Below, in pieces: positions 37,289-46,800 of a stretch of 64,000 nt of DNA. Origin of the DNA: Anaerovorax odorimutans DSM 5092. GTDB taxonomy: Bacteria; Bacillota; Clostridia; Peptostreptococcales; Anaerovoracaceae. The stretch's first letter is position 1; each line of letters begins with the position of its first letter. The stretch spans positions 62,001-126,000 of the forward strand of contig NZ_AUFC01000008.1 in assembly GCF_000426305.1 (NCBI RefSeq). Reading direction: 5' to 3'. The notes under the pieces are model-generated. The model made no database searches and was not told the origin of the DNA. It saw only the letters and a list, made by a program, of their open reading frames with translations. A program made the translations under genes and the position numbers.

Positions 37289-39060
37289 AATTCATCTGCC
37301 CCCTTTCTGATTAATTCGTTTATTTCTACTTTAATATCATTTTCAATTTCATCATAACTATTATCAACATCCATCTCTTCTACATACTTTGCACGACCAA
37401 TGCGTTCAACAACATCTATATTTGTAATTTTCTGAATGGGAACGTTTGCTTTAATTGCAGCCTGTGCTTCATGATAGAAGGTTAAAATCAGCTTTAACAT
37501 TCTATACTGCTTATGCAAAGAGGTATAGGTATCCACTTCATGGAAAGAGTTCTGATGCAAGAAGTCCTCACGGATAGAACGAGCTGTTTCCAAAATCAGT
37601 CTATCACCATGGGATAAGGAATCAACACCAACCAACTGTACAATTTCCTGCAATTCTGCTTCTGTCTGCAACAATTTCATGGCTTCAATTCGATGACCAG
37701 AAAAATTAGAATGTACGTTAATATCAGCCCATTCATCAACTCTATCCTGATATAAAGAATAACTTGTCAGCCAGTTGATCGCAGGGAAATGACGTTTATA
37801 TGCCAAAGAAGCATCAAGACCCCAGAAAACCTTAACGATACGCAATGTAGCCTGAGATACAGGCTCAGAGGTATCACCACCGGGAGGAGATACTGCGCCG
37901 ATTGCTGTCAGCGTACCAATTCTTTCTTCACTACCCAAGCTAACAACACGACCTGCTCTTTCGTAGAACTGTGCCAAACGAGAACCCAAGTAAGCAGGAT
38001 AACCTTCCTCACCGGGCATTTCCTCCAAACGACCACTCATTTCACGAAGTGCTTCTGCCCAACGGGAAGTAGAGTCAGCCATAAGGGCAACACTGTAACC
38101 CATATCACGGAAGAATTCCGCAATGGTAATTCCTGTATAAATAGATGCTTCACGAGCCGCAACGGGCATATCGGAGGTATTTGCAATCAAAACGGTTCTT
38201 TGCATCAAAGACTCTCCTGTACGGGGGTCTTTAAGCTCAGGGAACTCGTTCAAAACGTCGGTCATTTCGTTACCACGCTCACCGCAGCCAATATAAACAA
38301 CGATATCCGCATCTGCCCATTTTGCCAGCTGATGCTGTGTTACTGTTTTACCACTACCAAAAGGTCCAGGGATTGCAGCAACACCACCCTTTGTAATAGG
38401 GAAAAATGTATCAATAACACGTTGTCCTGTCACCAACAAAGAGTCAGGAGTCTTTTTTACTTTATAAGGTCTTTCACGACGTACAGGCCATTTTTGCATC
38501 ATTGTTACTGCTACGTCCTTACCTTTTTCATTAGTTATAACACAAACAGTTTCTTCAACTGTAAATTCGCCAACATAAATTTCTTTTATGGTACCTTTTA
38601 ATCCATAAGGTACCATAATTTTACAGGTAGTCACTGCCGTTTCCTGTACAATACCAATGATATCTCCAGCTTCTACGGCATCACCATTTTTCTTTGAAGG
38701 CTCAAATTTCCATTTTTTCTTACGATCTAAGGATTTTACTTCAATCCCTTTTTGGATATTCGTACCACTGGCTTCATATAACTTTTCCAGAGGACGTTGA
38801 ATACCATCATAAATCGTAGAAACCAATCCAGGTCCCAATTCAACACTCATTGGCATCCCTGTGGATACAACTTCTTCACCGGGTCCAAGGCCTGATGTTT
38901 CTTCATAAACCTGAATGGATGCTTTATCTCCGTGTATTTCAATAATTTCACCAATAAGGTGTTTATCAGATACACGTACCACGTCAAACATATTGGCGTC
39001 TCTCATACCTTCCGCTACTACCAACGGACCCGACACCTTTATTATTGTGCCTGTTTTCAT
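37285..39060 (-). CDS. ntpA: V-type ATPase catalytic subunit A
   Basis: Catalytic subunit, 591 residues from the ATG at 39060. The P-loop is [17 protein letters not shown], followed by the catalytic Glu in [11 protein letters not shown] and the [22 protein letters not shown] stretch. The A-specific non-homologous insert lies between residues about 110 and 200. I choose the second ATG because AGGTGA is eight bases before it, while the ATG at 39072 directly abuts that site. 24 bases separate it from subunit F. Confidence 0.97.
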   Translation of the reverse strand: MKTGTIIKVSGPLVVAEGMRDANMFDVVRVSDKHLIGEIIEIHGDKASIQVYEETSGLGPGEEVVSTGMPMSVELGPGLVSTIYDGIQRPLEKLYEASGTNIQKGIEVKSLDRKKKWKFEPSKKNGDAVEAGDIIGIVQETAVTTCKIMVPYGLKGTIKEIYVGEFTVEETVCVITNEKGKDVAVTMMQKWPVRRERPYKVKKTPDSLLVTGQRVIDTFFPITKGGVAAIPGPFGSGKTVTQHQLAKWADADIVVYIGCGERGNEMTDVLNEFPELKDPRTGESLMQRTVLIANTSDMPVAAREASIYTGITIAEFFRDMGYSVALMADSTSRWAEALREMSGRLEEMPGEEGYPAYLGSRLAQFYERAGRVVSLGSEERIGTLTAIGAVSPPGGDTSEPVSQATLRIVKVFWGLDASLAYKRHFPAINWLTSYSLYQDRVDEWADINVHSNFSGHRIEAMKLLQTEAELQEIVQLVGVDSLSHGDRLILETARSIREDFLHQNSFHEVDTYTSLHKQYRMLKLILTFYHEAQAAIKANVPIQKITNIDVVERIGRAKYVEEMDVDNSYDEIENDIKVEINELIRKGADEL

Positions 39061-39084
39061 ATGCTCATTCACCTACAATCGTTT

Positions 39085-39402
39085 TTATTCACTAAATAAT
39101 ATATCCGCTCCAATCGCACGCTTTGCCGATTCTCTTAATTCATTCATGCCTAGCCCCATGCTTCCCTCAACACCAGGGATCACAATAATTGCAGGCAATT
39201 CAAAATCCTTGTATTTCGCAATGCTATCTTTTGCCATTAAACTAGCCTGCTCTGTGATATAAATAATCGCATAGTCTTTTTCTGCCAGTCCATGAATTGT
39301 TTTTTTTACCTCATCTGCATTATATGCAGGGAAAACATCAATTCCTAAGGCAAGGAAGCCCAAAATGCTGTCCTTATCACCAATAATACCCACTTTAGAC
39401 AT
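39085..39402 (-). CDS. ntpG: V-type ATPase subunit F
   Basis: Small Rossmann-like rotor subunit (105 residues; NtpG in Enterococcus naming), starting MSKVGIIGDKDSILGFLALG, with YAIIYITEQ and PAIIVIPG strands. It binds the D shaft and regulates coupling. Its start overlaps the end of subunit C by eight bases. Next is subunit A. Confidence 0.93.
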   Translation of the reverse strand: MSKVGIIGDKDSILGFLALGIDVFPAYNADEVKKTIHGLAEKDYAIIYITEQASLMAKDSIAKYKDFELPAIIVIPGVEGSMGLGMNELRESAKRAIGADILFSE

Positions 39403-40375
39403 AAGCTTCTCTCACCCTTTCTTTTATAATAGCCGCTTCAATGTTATGCATCTTACATGTCATAATAATGCGAATAGACTTCGCTTCAGTTTCTTTCGCC
39501 AATATAAACGCCATAACTGGTTCTGGAGTCAAGGTTTTATATTTCGCAGCTTTGATATATTCCATAAGGTAATCATCACAAGCTTTTTCAAAAACCGTAA
39601 ATCCTTGTTCCATATACCTTTCACAAAGTAAACCATATGGTGTTTCCTTTAGGACTGCCACTGAAGAATCACTGCGGAACGCTCTGGAAAACACTTCAAA
39701 GCTAATACTCCCTCCGGGAACAAAACATTCCTGAAAAACCTGAAAATCTCTGTCTAACGTCTTCATACGCAAAAGAGTCTTTAAGTTTGTAAGGTCTGCC
39801 AACATTTGAACGTACTTAGAAACATAGGGATTTTCCAACTTACTTGCCGCCTTTTCCATGGTAGAAAAGCAAGCCTTATCCAAAATAGTATCTATATATC
39901 TTGCGTTTCGGGTTTTTGCGTACATACTAACGGCTTCTTCCACAGCTTCTCCACTAATATTAGGTAACTCAACATAGTTTCTTTCCCGTAAATTCTTTCG
40001 TAGCGTTTCTAGTGGTATTGTACCACCTCGTATCAAAAACTTTTTACCGCTTTCCTTTGAAACCTCTTCCTTAAGGAGAACCTTAATATTGTGGTAATCA
40101 TTTTTATACAGAAAAATATCAATAAATGTTTCTTGAGGAATTAAGCCGGCAACCGCCTGATATGTTTCCTCTAAATGATTTCCAATCATCTGCTCAAAAT
40201 CATGAACATCTTTGATTTGCGTTTTTCCGTATGCGCTGTCAGACAAAATACGTAAAGCTTCTTCTACTGTTTTAGCTTCTGCCATCTGCATCAATTTCTG
40301 CTTTGTCATTAAGGAGTTTTCCATGGAACGGACACTGGCTACAGCGAAAGGGTATATCTTATTTTTTGACATCAA
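39395..40375 (-). CDS. ntpC: V-type ATPase subunit C
   Basis: Funnel-shaped subunit linking the D-F shaft to the K ring (V-ATPase d/AC39 family), 326 residues, nearly all helical. The start reads MMSKNKIYPFAVASVRSMEN, and the AC39 pattern YHNIKVLLKE is present near residue 113 and AKETEAKSIRIIMTCK near the end. It lies 12 bases after subunit E. Confidence 0.93.
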   Translation of the reverse strand: MMSKNKIYPFAVASVRSMENSLMTKQKLMQMAEAKTVEEALRILSDSAYGKTQIKDVHDFEQMIGNHLEETYQAVAGLIPQETFIDIFLYKNDYHNIKVLLKEEVSKESGKKFLIRGGTIPLETLRKNLRERNYVELPNISGEAVEEAVSMYAKTRNARYIDTILDKACFSTMEKAASKLENPYVSKYVQMLADLTNLKTLLRMKTLDRDFQVFQECFVPGGSISFEVFSRAFRSDSSVAVLKETPYGLLCERYMEQGFTVFEKACDDYLMEYIKAAKYKTLTPEPVMAFILAKETEAKSIRIIMTCKMHNIEAAIIKERVREAYV

Positions 40376-40387
40376 TAATCCCCCTCC

Positions 40388-40948
40388 TTAAAATAAAATT
40401 TTTGCAGCTATTTGTCTAATCTCTTCTTGCTCCACTGCGATAATAGATTCAAAAGAATAATTATATTCAATGTCTCCATTTTTCACAATAAATCCACCGT
40501 CAAGCTCTCTGCTTTGATTAGAAAGATTAAAGCCTTTTTCCTTAACAATTGGAGCCAGGCGTTCTCTATCCCTTTCAGAAACAATAATTTCTGTACCGTT
40601 TTTTTTATCCAATCCATCAAGCATTATTCCTACCGTTTCTGCATACTGAGCATCAGGTAACGTTTTCAAACGTTTCTTTGCTTCAGCAATAACATCTTCC
40701 AGCAAATTTTGCTTTTCTTGTAAAATTGTAATTTTTCTTTGTAACTCCGCACCAGAAATAGCTTTCGACTTTACTTTTTCCGCCTCAATGTCAGCGTCTT
40801 TTTTTAAAGCTTCACTTTCACGTTTCGCTTTTTCCTCTGCAGCCTTAATAATTGCTTCTGCTTCCAAATTGGCTTTCTCTTTAATCGCCTTCGCTTCCTC
40901 TTCTGCCTTCTCTATGATTTTATCGATGATTATTTTACCGTCATTCAT
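40388..40948 (-). CDS. ntpE: V-type ATPase subunit E (peripheral stalk)
   Basis: Peripheral stalk subunit, 186 residues. The first 85 or so are a long charged helix rich in Ala, Glu and Lys (AEEEAKAIKEKANLEAEAII); the rest is the globular head that binds subunit B. It pairs with the small G/H-like subunit encoded first in the operon. GGAGG-type ribosome site upstream. 30 bases after subunit K. Confidence 0.92.
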   Translation of the reverse strand: MNDGKIIIDKIIEKAEEEAKAIKEKANLEAEAIIKAAEEKAKRESEALKKDADIEAEKVKSKAISGAELQRKITILQEKQNLLEDVIAEAKKRLKTLPDAQYAETVGIMLDGLDKKNGTEIIVSERDRERLAPIVKEKGFNLSNQSRELDGGFIVKNGDIEYNYSFESIIAVEQEEIRQIAAKILF

Positions 40949-40978
40949 AGGAGTGCGCCTCCTTTTCTTTCAAGTTTA

Positions 40979-41482
<504 letters not shown>

Positions 41483-41502
41483 TCAATATTTGAAATTTGT
41501 TA

Positions 41503-41555
41503 ATATATCTCCTGATATATTCTTAAATACTTGTTATCAATACCATAAAGGTATT
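41503..41555 (-). other. Two hairpins in the 116-bp ntpI-ntpK gap
   Basis: ATATATC/GATATAT (41503-41520) and AATACC/GGTATT (41539-41555) lie in the only large gap of the V-ATPase operon. Neither has a T run on the sense strand, so they look like mRNA processing or stability elements ahead of the subunit needed in most copies. Confidence 0.4.
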
Positions 41556-41580
41556 AACATTAATAATTTTTACTAGATTT

Positions 41581-43557
41581 TTACTTAAGTATCTTGATAT
41601 ATTTAGTTTTTCTCTCAAAAGGTACAAATGGTCTACCACCGCCGGTATAAAATTTACCAAAAAACTCTACATATTGCAATCTGCAAGAATGTACGAAAGC
41701 ACCTAATGCATTGATTGCAATGTTGAATATTGTACCGACCACAAATGCTATCAGTAAAACTATTGCACCCTTTAGTCCGCCACCTGCCAGGGAACCTAAA
41801 GTGTTAATTACTTTCGCAACAACACCCGTCGCCAAACCTAACGCAAGAAGCCTGGAGTAAGAAAGAACATCAGACAAATAGCTGGTAATACCATATAGAC
41901 TACCAAGACCGCCTGTAACCTTGCCCAAAATACCTTTTTTACTTCTACCACCGGTTAATAAAATACCTGCTGCACCTACAATAGACATACCTTTGCCTAC
42001 CGTAACCATGGCAGGGCCTACACTGCTGCCTAATCCAAATAGAACCAAACCGATTAATAAAATATACCAAAGACCAATATCAAGCAATGCATCCAAAGGA
42101 TGTCCCTCTTTGATATACATATACGCGCGAATACCCATACCTACAAATAAATGAATACCACCCAATATTAAGGAAAAAATCAATAATTTCATAGGTTCTG
42201 ACAACGGATCAAACCAAATCGGCTTGATTACAAAGTCCACATTAAACAGGGTTTTTCCCGCAACGGTGAAGAAATCTCCAAACCATCCACCAAAAATAAC
42301 ACCCCAGAAAAAAGTTGAAATGCCGCAAAAGGAAAACATCTTTATCATTCGATATGTCATTCCTTCTAACTTAAACTTCTTTAACAAAATCCAACAGGCA
42401 ACCGTAATAATTATACCGTAAGCTGCATCACTGAGCATCAAACCGAAAAATATAAAATAAAACGGTGCCAAAATCTTCGTTGGATCTATGTCATGCCTTG
42501 ATGGCAAACTGTACATATTTGTAACCGCTTCAAATGGAGTAGAAAATCCACCATTTTGAAGACAAACTGGAATTTCCTCATCTGACTCAGGCTCGTTAAT
42601 CTCATAATAGAATTCAAATTCTTTCAATAGCGCTTCCACCTCAGGCTGCGCTTTTTTTGGCATCCAACCGTCAAAATAAAATACCATCTCTGTACTAAGC
42701 ATATTACCAACGATTTTTGCCCGATCACGATGCATGCTTAAACTATCATAAAGAAATTCGATTTGCTTTTTTGCTCCCGATAATTCAGCTAGTAACGCCT
42801 CTTTTTCATTAATTCCTTGCTGAATCTCTTCGATTTGTGTTTCATATTGCTTCATTACTTCCCTCGGAGGTCCATAGTGCTCTGTAAAAGAAACTGGATT
42901 AAATGCAAATTCTCTAAGAGCTTCAAATGCCTGATCCCGTTCCTCTTTTAAGCAGATAATGGAGATATAAATCTGCTGCACGTCTGCACTGACCTGCTGT
43001 ACTACTGCTGAGGGAGCTTTTCCTAGTACAGCCTGTAATAATTCTTCAAACTTCGTTTTAATATTTACGGTTCCAAGAATTACTACGGAATATTTTGTTT
43101 CCTTCGTTTGTAATGGCAAGTCCATGCTTTCCCATGGTCTTAAACCTGCAATAATACCTTTTAAACGATTGATTTCGTTTTGTCCATCAGCAATTTGCTT
43201 ATAGCTCATAACCGCTGTCTCCACATTCATCTCCGTTTCTGTTTTTGTTCGATTCATATAATCTGTAAATTTCCCTCGACCAATCTCTTCACGGGTATGA
43301 AATAAAGGTTTTTTTCCTTTATCGTAGCGGTTAATTGCCTCCAGCGCAGTGCTAACACGGGAAATATCGGCCTCCAAACGTGAAACATCCGCACTGTTAC
43401 TGGTTCTAAAAATGTCAGACATCCATTCTTCATCATTCACAACACCTTCCTGTGAGTTGATTTCCACAACACCTAAATGCATTAATTCGTGAATAAAAGG
43501 AGTTCGTCCACTATTTAGACCAATTACAGTAAGCTTTTGCATCTCAATGACTGCCAT
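41581..43557 (-). CDS. ntpI: V-type ATPase subunit I (a-subunit)
   Basis: Stator membrane subunit that holds the ion half-channels. The 658 residues comprise a cytosolic N-terminal half (about 1-340, with coiled coil near 235-265) and a C-terminal half of seven to eight helices from DAAYGIIITVACWIL on. The ring-facing helix with conserved Arg is in SYLSDVLSYSRLLALGLATG. The start MAVIEMQKLTVIG fits the family, and the ATG at 43557 is preferred over one four codons earlier. It overlaps the small stalk gene by 14 bases. Confidence 0.94.
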   Translation of the reverse strand: MAVIEMQKLTVIGLNSGRTPFIHELMHLGVVEINSQEGVVNDEEWMSDIFRTSNSADVSRLEADISRVSTALEAINRYDKGKKPLFHTREEIGRGKFTDYMNRTKTETEMNVETAVMSYKQIADGQNEINRLKGIIAGLRPWESMDLPLQTKETKYSVVILGTVNIKTKFEELLQAVLGKAPSAVVQQVSADVQQIYISIICLKEERDQAFEALREFAFNPVSFTEHYGPPREVMKQYETQIEEIQQGINEKEALLAELSGAKKQIEFLYDSLSMHRDRAKIVGNMLSTEMVFYFDGWMPKKAQPEVEALLKEFEFYYEINEPESDEEIPVCLQNGGFSTPFEAVTNMYSLPSRHDIDPTKILAPFYFIFFGLMLSDAAYGIIITVACWILLKKFKLEGMTYRMIKMFSFCGISTFFWGVIFGGWFGDFFTVAGKTLFNVDFVIKPIWFDPLSEPMKLLIFSLILGGIHLFVGMGIRAYMYIKEGHPLDALLDIGLWYILLIGLVLFGLGSSVGPAMVTVGKGMSIVGAAGILLTGGRSKKGILGKVTGGLGSLYGITSYLSDVLSYSRLLALGLATGVVAKVINTLGSLAGGGLKGAIVLLIAFVVGTIFNIAINALGAFVHSCRLQYVEFFGKFYTGGGRPFVPFERKTKYIKILK

Positions 43558-43870
43558 ATACTGCCACAACCCTTCTAATTACCGCCTGAACAGCTTCATC
43601 TTTCTGTTGTGCTGCCCGCTCTTTAATTTTCAAACAAGTATCTTTCGTATCTTTTTGTATACTCTGGATCTCGACGCGACTTTCTTCATCCGCTTGTTTG
43701 GCAACAAGTTGCATCAGTTCTTTTCCTTGTTTTTGAACCTGTTGCAATAGTACTTCCCTTTGCTTCTGGGCATCCTTTTTCAAAGCTTCCGCGTCTTCAT
43801 TGGCCTGCTTTACGATCTGACCAGCTCGTTCTTCAGCCTCTACAATGCTTTTAAGGATCTCATAAGCCAT
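43544..43870 (-). CDS. V-type ATPase small peripheral stalk subunit (G/H-like)
   Basis: A 108-residue, almost wholly helical and charged protein (EILKSIVEAEERAGQIVKQA) that heads the V-ATPase operon, the position of the E. hirae ntpF stalk gene. It should form the heterodimeric peripheral stalk with subunit E. Two ATGs are close; the one at 43870 has GAGGTG at proper distance. Its last 14 bases overlap ntpI, so translation is coupled. Short coiled-coil proteins are poorly conserved, so the call rests mainly on position. Confidence 0.85.
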   Translation of the reverse strand: MAYEILKSIVEAEERAGQIVKQANEDAEALKKDAQKQREVLLQQVQKQGKELMQLVAKQADEESRVEIQSIQKDTKDTCLKIKERAAQQKDEAVQAVIRRVVAVYGSH

Positions 43871-43891
43871 TTCCATCACCTCTCTTGTTTG

Positions 43892-43910
43892 CAATTTGCC
43901 ATGCAAATTG
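43892..43910 (-). promoter_or_regulatory. Leader hairpin before the V-ATPase operon
   Basis: CAATTTGC-ATG-GCAAATTG in minus-strand sense: a perfect 8-bp stem with a 3-nt loop that ends 12 bases before the GAGGTG ribosome site. No T run follows, so it is not a terminator; it may protect the mRNA end or tune translation. Confidence 0.5.
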
Positions 43911-44094
43911 TATAGTATGCACTTCATTTAGAACATAACCCTCTTTTTTGTTAGATCATTTTTTATTAAATTTTCGTCCGACTTCTCATATAAATATGAA
44001 AAAAACATTTTGTTTAGATAAAATACAACAAAAAACACAGTTTTTTTATGGTCTCACCCAGTATGTATTAATTCTAAAGCACATCTCAATTTAA

Positions 44095-44123
44095 ATAATA
44101 AATTATTTACCTTATATTGTCAA
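44095..44123 (-). promoter_or_regulatory. Sigma-A promoter of the V-ATPase operon
   Basis: Consensus TTGACA (44123-44118), exact 17-base spacer, TATTAT (44100-44095) in minus-strand sense. The predicted start near 44088 gives an untranslated leader of about 218 bases before the first gene. Confidence 0.8.
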
Positions 44124-44194
44124 TGACCTATTGTTTTGACTTTTCTCATAAAAATTTCGATATTAAATGTCCACTTTTTCCCCAAAATACAACA

Positions 44195-44227
44195 CGCCGG
44201 ATTGAATTATGTAAATTCAAAACGGCG
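44195..44227 (-). terminator. Terminator of the Rh-type channel gene
   Basis: CGCCG/CGGCG outer stem with inner GAATT/AATTC helix, 45 bases after the stop codon; tail TGTTGTATTTT on the minus strand. The GC-rich stem stands out in an AT-rich gap. Confidence 0.75.
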
Positions 44228-44272
44228 CATTTTATTTAAAATATTAAGCTTTTATTTATATTAGTTTATTTA

Positions 44273-45382
44273 TTATTCTTCTTCCAAAAATTCTTCGCTA
44301 TCTTCATATGCTAATTCTTTTGTTCCTGTAATCTTAAGTATTACTCCGCTTATTGCTCCTGCAACCAAAGCTAAAACTATGGTAAATATAATACCAATAA
44401 TCTGTGCCTTTGCAGCTGATGGAACAACTGCTATAGCAAATAAACCACCAAATAAACCAGGCATACCATGAAGATTATGAACTCCGCAAGTATCTATAGT
44501 CTTAAAAATTCTTTGTAGTCTCGGTTGAATACATACATATCCTATAACACATAAAGCTCCTGCAATCAGCCCAACAATAAACGCTCCTATTGGACTCACA
44601 AGATTACATGTTGCACCAATTGCAACTCCACCAGCAAGGGTAGCATTGGCAATATCTGCTATAGCAATTTTTTTACGTAAAATTGAACCTGTAATATATG
44701 TACAAAGGGTGGCACCGCAAAGAGCTAAAATTACATTAACCACAGTTTGTCCAAATTGTGCTTCAGGAACAAGCGCACTGCAAAAGCTCGGCCAGAATAT
44801 CCATAATATCATAGAGCCGATCATACTGAATCTGTCAGAAGTTGCATCACTTTCAATTTTAACATTTTTATTCTTTGTATTCAGTACTAATATAAGACCC
44901 ATTCCAAAATATGCACCAAATGCATGAATTACAATAGAACCGCCAGCATCTACGAATCCTTCTGTGATACCTAATCCTCCATCTAAGACAAGCCATTCAT
45001 TAAGCATATAAAAAGGAACAATAAGAGCACCCAATATTGCATATTGATAAACTCGTATTCTTCCTAAAATGGCTCCCATTGCAATCAGTCCTGCCGCCGC
45101 AGCTAATTCAGCAAAAATAAAAGCTTCTACGCTATCTGCTTTTATTACTTCTTCTGATAAAATTCCCATGGATTTCAATCCAAGGTAAACAGGTAAAGCA
45201 GCTGCAACCAACATATACGTACCCGTAATTGCACTAAATCCATAATTTCTAATGAAAACCATTAAAAATCCAAAACCTAACAGCAGCATTGCAAGTATGG
45301 CAATAGCAAAATCATATTGCTGTACTTGATGAATTACTTCAGATGTGCCGTTAACTACAGCATTTGTATTACTAGACAACAT
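44273..45382 (-). CDS. Rh-type ammonium channel (Amt/Rh superfamily)
   Basis: A 369-residue membrane protein of about eleven helices. It has Rh rather than classical Amt features: FGFLMVFIRNYGFSAITG near residue 37, FSMIGSMILWIFWPSFCSAL near 187, and DTCGVHNLHGMPGLFGG near 300. The twin histidines are in VIHAFGAYFGMG and GVHNLHG. Rh proteins pass NH3 (and perhaps CO2) down a gradient. No glnK/glnB gene is attached, unlike most bacterial amt operons, which also fits Rh, since Rh channels lack the PII-blocking loop. The C-terminus is acidic (EDSEEFLEEE). Monocistronic with its own terminator. Confidence 0.88.
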   Translation of the reverse strand: MLSSNTNAVVNGTSEVIHQVQQYDFAIAILAMLLLGFGFLMVFIRNYGFSAITGTYMLVAAALPVYLGLKSMGILSEEVIKADSVEAFIFAELAAAAGLIAMGAILGRIRVYQYAILGALIVPFYMLNEWLVLDGGLGITEGFVDAGGSIVIHAFGAYFGMGLILVLNTKNKNVKIESDATSDRFSMIGSMILWIFWPSFCSALVPEAQFGQTVVNVILALCGATLCTYITGSILRKKIAIADIANATLAGGVAIGATCNLVSPIGAFIVGLIAGALCVIGYVCIQPRLQRIFKTIDTCGVHNLHGMPGLFGGLFAIAVVPSAAKAQIIGIIFTIVLALVAGAISGVILKITGTKELAYEDSEEFLEEE

Positions 45383-45764
45383 TTTTCAGTACCTAAACCT
45401 TTCTTTTAATTTTAGTAAATAGATATAATTATTATTAAACCTTCAAAATATTATTATATTCCTCTATTTTTGTCAATATATTTGTAAAAAATTAGCAAAT
45501 TTTGAATTTTCTAAATTACATGTTATTTTATAATAAAAGGAATTTTAATTAAGGTTTTAAATACTTACTGTATTTTATTTTTTATTTTCCAATCTTATTT
45601 TATATATATAAGAATCTATTTTTTATCTAATCACAATTAATCACAAAATTTATAATTTATCATATATTATATTAGAAGTTGCCCAAATCAACTACTCCAT
45701 TGCAGCTTAAACTGTTTTTTAATCGGAAATTTTAAAAAATTGTTTTCATTAATATGTTTTCAAT

Positions 45765-45793
45765 GCGCCCATCTATATGGGCGCTTTATTATT
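45765..45793 (+). terminator. Orphan intrinsic terminator
   Basis: A perfect 8-bp stem GCGCCCAT-CTAT-ATGGGCGC followed by TTTATTATTT. No gene on the plus strand ends upstream of it, so it may end a small RNA or act in a leader. Confidence 0.7.
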
Positions 45794-45840
45794 TATGGTT
45801 ATAATCATTGATTCACCTCTTAAAAATATATAACATGAAA

Positions 45841-45889
45841 TAATAATTGCTATGATAAAAACAGCGTTGCTGCAAGGTAGTAATCATTG
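45841..45889 (+). ncRNA. Structured 5' leader element, copy B of a two-copy motif
   Basis: TAATAATTGC (45841-45850) pairs with GTAATCATTG (45880-45889) with one mismatch and two wobble pairs, around the same CAGC-GTT-GCTG hairpin as copy A at 6771-6819. Same length (49 nt), same sense relative to the downstream gene (plsC, 140 bases on). Confidence 0.5.
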
Positions 45890-46029
45890 AATACTATCTG
45901 CAACGATAAAATAGTCTGAAGACGTGGATAATAAAATTAGACTTTTTTCTTAAAAACTGATAAAATATTCCTGATAAAATAATTTCTATATACAAGACTA
46001 CAAAATAATTAGAATAAGAAGGAATTAAT

Positions 46030-46737
46030 ATGCGCACTATAATATGGTTTATATATTTTTGGCTTTATCTTATATTAGTTTGGCCTTACAGCCTTTACAT
46101 AAATTTTAAAACAAAAAGAAATCAGGCTCCCTTAGATTTAATATATAAGGTTGTACACAAATGGGCTTCTCGTTTACTTTTTCTTGCAGGTGTAAAAGTT
46201 ACAGTCAAGGGATTGGAAAACATTCCAAAGGGCGGTGCCCTTATTGTAAGTAATCATCAAGGAAACTTTGATATTCCTATTCTTCTTTCAAAGCTTGATA
46301 AACCGAAAAGTATTATTGCTAAACTAGAACTTTCAAGGCTTCCCGGGATAAGCAGCTGGATGAAACATTTTCATTGTCTTTTTTTAGACAGAGGCAATGC
46401 GAGACAATCATTAAAAATAATGAAGGAAGCTCAGGAACTCATAGATAACGGATTACAAGTAATAATTTTCCCAGAGGGAACACGAAGTAAAGGCAGTACT
46501 CCTGGAGAATTTCAACCTGCTGCTCTAAAGTCAGCTTTAAGTGCAGAAGCCCCTATTGTACCTGTTGCCATTGATGGTTCATATAAGGTGATGGAAGAAC
46601 ACGGTTTTTGGATTCATCCTGCTGAAGTAAAACTGACTATACTCCCTCCAATAGAAACTTGTGAACTATCTAAAGAAAGGAAAAAAAATCTTCATAATGA
46701 AGTGAGAGATCAAATTATTAATATAATATCTAATTAA
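46030..46737 (+). CDS. plsC: 1-acyl-sn-glycerol-3-phosphate acyltransferase
   Basis: Acylates lysophosphatidate to phosphatidate in phospholipid synthesis. The 235 residues start with a membrane helix (about 3-22). The acyltransferase motifs are NHQGNFDIPIL (the HX4D catalytic pair), LFLDRGNARQS, and FPEGTRSKGS. Ends before a hairpin that overlaps the ribosome site of the next gene. The leader carries copy B of the structured element. Confidence 0.94.
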   Translation: MRTIIWFIYFWLYLILVWPYSLYINFKTKRNQAPLDLIYKVVHKWASRLLFLAGVKVTVKGLENIPKGGALIVSNHQGNFDIPILLSKLDKPKSIIAKLELSRLPGISSWMKHFHCLFLDRGNARQSLKIMKEAQELIDNGLQVIIFPEGTRSKGSTPGEFQPAALKSALSAEAPIVPVAIDGSYKVMEEHGFWIHPAEVKLTILPPIETCELSKERKKNLHNEVRDQIINIISN

Positions 46738-46753
46738 ATATAGTGACACAATG

Positions 46754-46790
46754 CACTCCTCTTTTTCATATTATAAAAGAAAAAAGGAGT
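46754..46790 (+). promoter_or_regulatory. Hairpin overlapping the ribosome site of the amidase-like gene
   Basis: CACTCCT...AGGAGTG with inner CTTTTT/AAAAAG pairing. The right arm contains the Shine-Dalgarno of the gene at 46801. It may act as a weak plsC terminator, or hide the ribosome site. Confidence 0.5.
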
Positions 46791-46800
46791 GTTATTTGTT

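Larger units (their letters stand above)
45383..46029. other. 647-bp divergent intergenic region with RNA-like elements
   Basis: Very AT-rich, without a credible protein frame. It holds a moderately GC-rich patch (about 45674-45715, with an AGTTG/CAACT hairpin), an orphan intrinsic terminator at 45765-45793, the second copy of the structured element at 45841-45889, a GTTGC/GCAAC plus GGTAGTA/TACTATC hairpin (45867-45905), and a weak AGTCT/AGACT-T6 hairpin ending near 45947. It separates the divergent Rh-channel and plsC genes. Confidence 0.5.

Noticed and set aside
37789-38601. 270-codon open frame opposite ntpA
   Set aside because: It is the antisense of a conserved catalytic subunit, rich in Cys/Thr/Ser as reversed codons, with no ribosome site.
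45765-45793. Terminator of the Rh channel gene
   Set aside because: It lies upstream of that gene, and its T-rich tail is on the plus strand.
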